From NCBI GenBank assembly GCA_965200525.1, contig OZ241368.1, positions 434,001 to 498,000 of the forward strand: a DNA stretch of 64,000 nucleotides, written 5' to 3'. The DNA comes from JANNPJ01 sp965200525. Its GTDB lineage: Bacteria; Actinomycetota; Actinomycetes; Actinomycetales; Kineosporiaceae. The notes below the pieces were generated by a model that was not told where the DNA came from, made no database searches, and worked only from the letters and a program-made list of their open reading frames with translations. The translations under genes were made by a program, and so were the position numbers. Of the stretch, positions 59,101 through 64,000 are shown one piece after another; position 1 is the first letter of the stretch, and every line of letters begins with the position of its first letter.

Positions 59101-59620
59101 GGTACTCCGACGCCTGCCCGCTGGTCGCGCCCTGCCGCACGATCCGGGCAATGACGGCGATCAGGTCCGACACCCGACCCGAGTACCAGGTGAACTGCGC
59201 TCCCGAGGTGACGGCGAGGCTCAGGGTGGCGATCCGGTGGGCCGGCAGCCCGGCCAGGGTGTGCCGTACCGTGCCCAGCTGCGGCGCTGACACCACCGCC
59301 CCGGCCGCCGCGACCCGGGACTCCCACTGTCGCAGAGCGGCGTCGCTCGAACCGTACGCGGCCCGCAGGGAACGTTCGTTCGGCGCGCTCGGATCACCCA
59401 GGTAGATGGCCCCGGTCCCCCGCTCCACCTGGAGCCGTCGGACCAGGGCACTTCCGGCCGTCACGACCTGAGACAGGCTCGCGGTGCGCACCGCCTGATG
59501 TAGCTGCTCGCGTTCGCCGCGAGCCCCGAAACTCTCAGGCACGGCCAGGCCGATACAGATCAGCAGGACAAGGACTCCGGCTAGATAGGCGGACTTTCCG
59601 CCCACCATCGGACGATTCAT
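56177..59620 (-). CDS. NIT-PAS hybrid sensor histidine kinase with two receivers and HPt
   Basis: 1147 residues from ATG 59620. In order: a membrane segment near 10-30; an extracellular helical NIT-like sensor (about 45-300); a second membrane segment (about 310-335); PAS (about 355-460); HisKA with MSHEIRTPMNAVIG near 491; HATPase_c with LVNLVGNAAKF near 600; receiver 1 (VVDDN..., Asp in LVIIDQDMPDVDG near 787); receiver 2 (AEDNHTNQ, Asp in VVLMDIHMPNRDG near 923); and a C-terminal HPt with AHTLGSSSALLG near 1082. It is a complete phosphorelay in one protein; the final output partner is not in the window. Open frame 5' of 59620 is antisense to the divergent gene and not coding. Confidence 0.92.
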   Translation of the reverse strand: MNRPMVGGKSAYLAGVLVLLICIGLAVPESFGARGEREQLHQAVRTASLSQVVTAGSALVRRLQVERGTGAIYLGDPSAPNERSLRAAYGSSDAALRQWESRVAAAGAVVSAPQLGTVRHTLAGLPAHRIATLSLAVTSGAQFTWYSGRVSDLIAVIARIVRQGATSGQASEYLSLLATTEEIGRERGKIAGMLAAGTAAGRPAVLEVTARMAARQADLANVALLGTSIDPKVLAEIDSGHSARYLRQVEQYILRQDAAALRAIAPATWFTQVTQYLGRYAALIEALDTSRQQAADRAVRASRSSARWSMLLAVATFALALLVGIGVLVATWGQIRRRRTSQESYEREIISRELMLRGILSNSRTIIYVKDLQGRYLMANEPFLRLFSLTEDELIGQDDFFVDAQLAPLWQANDRQAQRGEYCGEEWTDGPDGRLFYDTVKFPLLDAAGVMYGICGISTDVTDQRRAIEAMAEAARLAEAASAAKSAFLATMSHEIRTPMNAVIGMTDLLLGTDLDPQQREYAETVRTGGDSLLAVINNILDFSRFEAGEMSLEQVPFDLRQCVEESLSLIAPIAAGLDLVAELAPDCPQLVRGDGSKLRQVLVNLVGNAAKFTERGEIHLRVAVTPPAPAPSESTARTPEMPVSLTFSVRDTGIGIPADRMDRLFKSFSQVDDSTTRVYGGSGLGLAISRAIVQAMGGDISVISDVGAGSTFSFTVALAAVNPEPSVRAPMTSLVGVRVLVVDDNATSRRVLGELLRSWGATGLDAGGAQAALDLLGARPGPDLVIIDQDMPDVDGWELARRIRERPTGANLPLILLSSLTSPAATGSTLVNGVSTKPVRAVTLQQLIGDLLAEPRSTVAAMAAPPIPAPRSESRLRILLAEDNHTNQKVAQGILGRLGHAIDIADDGDEALDALRRNDYDVVLMDIHMPNRDGLETTRAIREQFAAERQPYIVAMTASSLPEDRKACVEAGMNGYLLKPVRAADVAEALASVPFGATIGGRRPAGSIGIEAAGFEAAGIEDGGVEYVDLAALNDLLESIGADAPPERQEMITSYLGQADQWIADLGAAIAVPDRDVIRGVAHTLGSSSALLGAHRLAACLADLEAQARDGAGPDLAPGVRTALAVYATTARIFRGLLEPAGPTRG

Positions 59621-59812
59621 GGCGTCGCGACCGCGCGAGAGCACGCTGCTGCCCTCACGAGGCCTCTCGCCTCTGATCGTCACCGTTTCATTGTCGTCAG
59701 GTGGATCAGCGACTGGAGGTTGACCCGGCGGGCAGCGCAGCTTCACCTGCTCGGGGTCCGTGCCGATAGTGGATGCGAGTGCAGCGGCGTGGTCCGGCGG
59801 GAAGGGCGAGTG

Positions 59813-62446
59813 GTGTCTGACCAGCGGTCCATCGCGGTGTTCACCCCGCTGTGCAACGGCTTCTACTTCGGCGGCATCATCAGCGGCATCCGAGAAGTGG
59901 CGGCTGCGGCCGGTTTCGCCACCGTGGCCTACCAGACCGTCCCGGCCGGGATGCGCGAGAGCGACTACTGGGACGCCGGCCCGCGAACGTCCTCGCTCGG
60001 GCGCTCGCACAGCGCGGGCCACGTGTCGATCCTGAACGTCGGCAACCCGCAGACCCTGCGCGAGATCAGCGCCGCCGGCCGGCCGTTGGTGCTGGTCAGC
60101 CACGACTCCGACGAGCTGTCCTGCCCGGTGGCGATGCCCGACAACGCGGGCGGCGTCAAACAGTCCGTCGCCCACCTCATCCGGCACGGGCACCGGCGGA
60201 TCGCCTTCGCCGGGGCCATGAGCGACCAGGACATCGTCGAGCGCTACGAGGCCTACCGCCAGGCCCTGCTGGAGCACGGCATCGAACCGGATCCGGCCCT
60301 GTTCTACGAGTGCGGCAGCAAAGGCCTGACCGGGGGCCACCAGGCGGCTGCGGCGATGCTCGCGGCCGGGCTGCCCTCCACCGCCGTCGTGATGGGGACC
60401 GACCTGAACGCGGTCGGTCTGATGGACGCCCTCAAAGCCGCCGGCCTGCGGCTGCCTCGCCAGCAGGCCGTCACCGGTTTCGACAACGGCGACCACGCCC
60501 GCCACACCCGCCCGGGCCTGTCCACCGTGTCCCAGGACTTCGTCGGTCTCGGACGGCTGGCCGCCGAGCTGGTGCTGGCCCAGATCCGGGGCGAGAACGT
60601 GCCCCGCACGCACCACCACCTGGCGACCCACTTCATCCGCAGACAGTCCTGCGGTTGCCCGAGCCGCACTCAGGGCCTGGACGTCGAGGACGGCGTCGTG
60701 CCGCTCGATCCGATGGTGGCCCCGCTGCTGGCCCGCGCCACCGGTGACCCGGCATCAGAACCAGCACCAGAACCCGAGCGGGACTGGGCTTTCGCCGCCC
60801 TGTCCGGGGCGTTCCTGGCCGCCCTGAACTCGACCTCCGAGGACACCGAGTGGGCCCTGAGCGAGGCGGCCGAGCAGGTCTGGCCCCACATCCGATCCCT
60901 CGACGACCTGACCCAGGCGACGACGTTCATCCGCGGCGCCGCGGCCGAGCGCCTGCGCGCGATGGCATCACAACGGCCCGATCTGACCCCGGGGCTGACC
61001 CGCCGCCTGGAGACCCTGCTCTTCCAGCTCAACACCGACCTGGCCAGCATCCGGGCCCGCGAGCAGTTCCTCGACTGGCGCTTCCTGGCCGACTCGCTGG
61101 TGGCTCAGTACGACGTCAGCATCGACCTGCTGCGCAGCCACGACGAAGGGGTCGCCGGTCTGGGCTGGCTGGTGCGCAGCACGGCCGTGGCCGGCCTGTT
61201 CGCCCTGCGGGTGCCCGCCCCGGACAGCGACACGCTGTCCGTCGTCAGCATCTACGACCCGCAGAACACGTGGGCCGACCGGCTCGCCGAAGTGATCGAC
61301 GAGCGTGACCTGCCGCCGATGGACCTGCTCCGGATGGCGCTGCAGCAGCCGAAGGGCGTCGTGATCGTCATCCCGGTGGAGGGCGCCGGGGTCAGGTCGG
61401 GCCTGCTCGCGGTGGTGGCCCCGGTGGACAACAGCGAGGCCACCGGGCGCGAGACCTTTCACGACTGGGCAGCCATGCTGGCGGTCTCGCTGCAGCACCA
61501 GGAGGCGGTCTCGGCCCTGCGCCGGCGGGAAGCGGATCTGCGCGACTCCCTGGATCGCGAGCAGCAGCTCGCCGCCGAGATCGGTCGCAGCGAGGAGCGG
61601 TACGCGGTGGCCGCCGCCGCCGCGAACGACGGCCTGTGGGACTGGGAACTGGCCACCGGCCGCACCTACTTCTCCGACCGGGCCCTGACGGTGCTGGGCT
61701 CCGACGCCGCACTCGATCACATCGACGGCTGGCTGGGTCGCGTCCACCCCGACGACCGGGCCGGGCTGGACGCCGTCATCGAGCAGGAGCGAGCCGGCGG
61801 CAGCGAGCCGCTGTCCTTCGAACACCGGGTGACGACAGACGACGGGGCGATCCGGTGGGTGCTCTGCCGGGGCCTGGGAGTACTGGTCGACGGCACGGCG
61901 GCGCGGATCATCGGCAGCCTCACCGACGTCACCCAGCGCCGCGAACTGGAGGACCGCCTGCGCCACCAGGCCCTCTACGACAGCCTGACCGGCCTGCCCA
62001 ACCGTGTCCTGCTGCTGGATCGGCTCGAGATCGCCCTGCACCGGGCCCGGCGCCGGGAGAACTACCGGTTTGCCGTGCTGTTCATCGACCTGAACGGCTT
62101 CAAGAAGATCAACGACAGCCTCGGGCACGCCGCCGGGGACGAGTTGCTGATCACCGTCGGGCACCGGTTGCAGGCCTTCGTGCGCGCCGCCGACACCGCG
62201 GCCCGCCTGGGCGGCGACGAGTTCGTCGTCCTGCTCGACGATCTCGGCCCGGACGTCGACGTCCCCGAGATCGCCGCGCGCCTGCACGAGGAACTGGGCC
62301 TGCCGATCGTGATCGACTCCACCCAGGTCGCGGTGTCGGCCAGCATCGGCATCTGCGTCGGCGGGATCGAGGAACTCAGCGCCGAGGACGTGCTGCGCGC
62401 GGCCGACCTCGCCATGTACGAGAGCAAGAGCGCCGGACGCGCCTAG
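59813..62446 (+). CDS. LacI-type sugar-binding domain fused to PAS and GGDEF
   Basis: 877 residues from GTG 59813 (GAAGGG upstream). Residues 5-300 form a periplasmic-binding-protein type I fold of the LacI/GalR ligand domain (IAVFTPLCNGFYFGGIISGI; VKQSVAHLIRHGHRRIAFAGA; LDALKAAGLRLP; VTGFDNGDHARHTRPGLSTV), but no HTH and no signal peptide precede it, so it senses in the cytosol. An undefined, partly GAF-like region spans about 350-590. PAS is at about 595-710. GGDEF is at about 715-877, with RLGGDEFVVL near 801 and an RxxD inhibitory site (RAAD) five residues before. It is probably a ligand-controlled diguanylate cyclase, divergent from the hybrid kinase. Confidence 0.88.
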   Translation: MSDQRSIAVFTPLCNGFYFGGIISGIREVAAAAGFATVAYQTVPAGMRESDYWDAGPRTSSLGRSHSAGHVSILNVGNPQTLREISAAGRPLVLVSHDSDELSCPVAMPDNAGGVKQSVAHLIRHGHRRIAFAGAMSDQDIVERYEAYRQALLEHGIEPDPALFYECGSKGLTGGHQAAAAMLAAGLPSTAVVMGTDLNAVGLMDALKAAGLRLPRQQAVTGFDNGDHARHTRPGLSTVSQDFVGLGRLAAELVLAQIRGENVPRTHHHLATHFIRRQSCGCPSRTQGLDVEDGVVPLDPMVAPLLARATGDPASEPAPEPERDWAFAALSGAFLAALNSTSEDTEWALSEAAEQVWPHIRSLDDLTQATTFIRGAAAERLRAMASQRPDLTPGLTRRLETLLFQLNTDLASIRAREQFLDWRFLADSLVAQYDVSIDLLRSHDEGVAGLGWLVRSTAVAGLFALRVPAPDSDTLSVVSIYDPQNTWADRLAEVIDERDLPPMDLLRMALQQPKGVVIVIPVEGAGVRSGLLAVVAPVDNSEATGRETFHDWAAMLAVSLQHQEAVSALRRREADLRDSLDREQQLAAEIGRSEERYAVAAAAANDGLWDWELATGRTYFSDRALTVLGSDAALDHIDGWLGRVHPDDRAGLDAVIEQERAGGSEPLSFEHRVTTDDGAIRWVLCRGLGVLVDGTAARIIGSLTDVTQRRELEDRLRHQALYDSLTGLPNRVLLLDRLEIALHRARRRENYRFAVLFIDLNGFKKINDSLGHAAGDELLITVGHRLQAFVRAADTAARLGGDEFVVLLDDLGPDVDVPEIAARLHEELGLPIVIDSTQVAVSASIGICVGGIEELSAEDVLRAADLAMYESKSAGRA

Positions 62447-63240
62447 CGTTGCTCGGAGGCCTGGCGCACCACCGCGAATGCGACGTCCCGCAGCGTGCGC
62501 CCACTCTGCGAGGACAGCGTCGCCAGAACGGCGAAGGCTTCCTCGGCGGTGCAGTGCCGTTGGCCCATCAGGATCCCCTTGGCCTGCTCGATGCCGGCCC
62601 GCGAGGCCATGGCCTGCTTCATCTGCTCGACCTGCACCGGGGCCCCCGCGTGGGTGGCGGCATTGAGGACGGCCACGGAGGCGTATCCGGCAAAGGTGGC
62701 CGCGATGTCGCGCGCATCCTGGCCGAAGGGGCCGATCTGCCCTGCTCCGTAAAGATTCAGGGCGCCGGCGGCGTCATGAACGGTCGTCATCCCGACCGAC
62801 AGGACGCGGCGGATGCCGGCGCGACGGGCCTCGCGGCAGAACCCGGGATAGAAGCCACCCTGGGCGGTGTCCTCGATCACGACCGTGTTTCCGGTGGCCG
62901 CGGCGTCGGTGCACGGCCCGAACCTGTCCTCGTACTGACGTTCGTCCAGGACGACCGCGAGCTTGCCGGCAAACGCCACGGTCGAAGCCTGCCCGGCCCG
63001 GATCAGGGTGATCGATGCATCGTCGACGCCGGGCACGATCTCCTTTGCCAGCCGGGCGACTCGCGACAGCACTGTACCCAGCGGCTCCGCCAGGGCGATC
63101 TTGGCCAGTTCCAGGTAGGCGGACCCGGCTGCGGTCAACGCCGCGGAGCTGTCGGGCGAACCGAACGCCGCGCGCCGGATCATCGGCACGGGCTTCTCGT
63201 TGCCGTTCTTGCGTTCGTGCTCGTGTCCGTTGTCGGGCAT
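62443..63240 (-). CDS. GAF-ANTAR regulator
   Basis: 265 residues: a charged N-terminus, GAF (about 55-185; QYEDRFGPCTDAAATGNTVVIEDTA, VLSVGMTTVHDAAGALNLYG) and ANTAR (about 205-260; ASRAGIEQAKGILMGQRHCTAEEAFAVLATLSSQSGRTLRDVAFAVV). It is very similar in build to the protein encoded at 25312, including the YPEF/YPGF loop. It is convergent with the GGDEF gene, overlapping its 3' end by 4 bases. ATG 63240 lacks a strong ribosome site, so the start is approximate. Confidence 0.88.
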   Translation of the reverse strand: MPDNGHEHERKNGNEKPVPMIRRAAFGSPDSSAALTAAGSAYLELAKIALAEPLGTVLSRVARLAKEIVPGVDDASITLIRAGQASTVAFAGKLAVVLDERQYEDRFGPCTDAAATGNTVVIEDTAQGGFYPGFCREARRAGIRRVLSVGMTTVHDAAGALNLYGAGQIGPFGQDARDIAATFAGYASVAVLNAATHAGAPVQVEQMKQAMASRAGIEQAKGILMGQRHCTAEEAFAVLATLSSQSGRTLRDVAFAVVRQASEQR

Positions 63241-63658
63241 GAGTTCGCCTGCATCTCACTCGCACGCAAAAAGGCGGTGACTGGCCCCGGGGCTGAGGGC
63301 CGTGGATCTGCCGGCTTGCCGTCGGCCCGCGCCGGCCGGCAACCGTCTCCGGCACCGTTGCGTGCCAGCACCAGGAGAACTGCGCAGGCCACGTTCACGC
63401 GCCCGGAACCGAGGACGCCTTCGAGGCGCCGCCGAGGTGTCACCGTCGATAGGGACCACAGGTGTGCCCGACTGTACGCGCTTGAGGGCACCGGCAGTAC
63501 TGTCCCGCGCCACCGCACGAGCATGATCATGCGTGCAGTTGCGCGCCCACCCGCCCGCGTGCGAGCGCACCCGGCGGGTGATAGATCAGAGGCAGGCGCG
63601 AACCGTCGGTTGAGCCCACACCTGCCCGGTTGACGCCACAGTTGAGACAGGAGCAACC
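63241..63658. other. intergenic region between divergent genes
   Basis: 418 bases upstream of the GAF-ANTAR gene (minus) and the 44-aa ORF (plus). No ORF has coding character. No clear promoter or operator could be assigned. Confidence 0.45.
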
Positions 63659-63793
63659 ATGTCGTTTCCGGGCAAGCAGATCGCATTAGTGGTTGCCGGC
63701 GAGAAGCTGGTTCAGGCGTTCAACAACCCCGACAGTGGCTGCGAAACCGACGATCTGCCCGCCTCCACGACGGCGATCGCCGTCGCCTTCTGA
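63659..63793 (+). CDS. 44-aa ORF coupled to a GAF gene
   Basis: ATG 63659 has AGGAG 5 bases upstream. The product MSFPGKQIALVVAGEKLVQA continues FNNPDSGCETDDLPASTTAIAVAF and has a single cysteine. Its TGA overlaps the ATG of the next gene (TGATG). It is another case of a short ORF with a strong ribosome site in front of a GAF-type regulator. Confidence 0.5.
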   Translation: MSFPGKQIALVVAGEKLVQAFNNPDSGCETDDLPASTTAIAVAF

Positions 63794-64000
63794 TGGCGAT
63801 CCCGGGAGGAAGCCCCGCAGACCGCTCGGACGACGAGACCAACTGGTCGACCCGGCAGATGGGCGTTGTTGCGCGCCTGAACGACCTCGTGCCGTCACTT
63901 GCCGGGCCTCGCGGTAGCGACCGGTTGTTACCCGACCGGCTGGCCCAGGCTGCCGCTCAGGTGCTCGACGTAGACGGTGCGGCGATCTCGGTCTACCTCG
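63793..64000 (+). CDS. GAF-domain protein, 5' part (cut by window end)
   Basis: ATG 63793 opens a frame to the window edge, 69 residues: STRQMGVVARLNDLVPSLAGPRGSDRLLPDRLAQAAAQVLDVDGAAISVYL. The segment LAQAAAQVLDVDGAAISVY is the beginning of a GAF domain of the type seen in the other GAF/ANTAR proteins here. Whether an ANTAR domain follows lies beyond the window. Translation appears coupled to the 44-aa ORF. Confidence 0.7.
   Translation, partial: MAIPGGSPADRSDDETNWSTRQMGVVARLNDLVPSLAGPRGSDRLLPDRLAQAAAQVLDVDGAAISVYL

Noticed and set aside
56177..60631. A 1484-residue minus-strand protein extending the hybrid kinase upstream
   Set aside because: The extra 337 residues lie antisense to the well-supported LacI-PAS-GGDEF gene and lack domain similarity; the kinase begins naturally at ATG 59620 with a membrane segment.
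62443..62446. Functional coupling of the GGDEF and GAF-ANTAR genes by overlap
   Set aside because: The 4-base overlap is between convergent stops, so it does not imply translational coupling.

Overview
The window is high-GC (about 65-70%) DNA with strong third-position GC bias, frequent GTG starts and GTGA/ATGA start-stop overlaps. Several family types point to an actinobacterium: five GAF/ANTAR regulators plus a sixth GAF gene cut by the window end, DUF5317, DUF4235, a mycothiol-type maleylpyruvate isomerase fold, BldC/HspR-like MerR and NIT-domain kinases. The lineage is perhaps near Kineosporia or other motile soil actinobacteria, but the genus is inference only. I found no rRNA, tRNA or CRISPR array.

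0-5.3 kb: an epoxide hydrolase, a DUF1398 protein, a GNAT and a minus-strand set made of a small acidic/proline-rich protein, a caspase-fold protease with C-terminal membrane segments and a secreted ricin-B-type lectin. 5.3-7.1 kb: an intact IS3-family element (1335 bp, CTGG target duplication) splits an aminoglycoside-nucleotidyltransferase-like gene. Removing the element and one CTGG copy restores the frame exactly. 7.2-11.1 kb is a decay zone: a haloalkane dehalogenase with two lesions, unrecognised remnants and a VOC gene with one nonsense codon beside its TetR regulator. 11.4-15 kb: DUF5317, a 29-aa membrane peptide, a 14-codon leader and a membrane GGDEF-EAL protein on one strand. 15.2-19 kb: MarR, DUF4386, SDR, barstar and a flavin-dependent oxidoreductase. 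19.3-24.2 kb: an accessory stretch with XRE regulators, a resolvase-like protein without the catalytic serine, small SnoaL/GyrI-like proteins, a MarR-SnoaL divergent pair and two IS5-type transposase tails.

24.3-29.8 kb: an MBL hydrolase and a run of GAF-ANTAR regulators with small coupled ORFs, next to an HtrA fragment, an internally deleted cation transporter and DUF1232. 30-43 kb is mostly intact housekeeping or accessory metabolism: TetR-MFS efflux, hemerythrin, HEAT, serine hydrolase, FG-GAP secreted protein, and an ArsR-SRPBCC-isomerase operon with a palindromic promoter. 43-45.4 kb: hsp20 with a 5'-leader stem, a partner ORF, a hairpin-rich non-coding stretch and a MerR regulator. 45.4-56 kb: GNAT, PLP decarboxylase, four short-chain dehydrogenase or epimerase-type genes, an ANTAR-GAF protein with reversed domain order, and two TetR systems with paired palindromic operators.

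56-64 kb is a signalling block. A NIT-PAS hybrid kinase with two receivers and an HPt domain is divergent from a LacI-type sugar-binding-PAS-GGDEF protein. A GAF-ANTAR regulator is convergent with the latter, and a further GAF gene, preceded by a coupled 44-aa ORF, runs off the end. The window is therefore rich in cyclic-di-GMP and GAF/ANTAR antitermination control, set among one-component repressors that mostly sit divergent from their targets with visible palindromes between them.
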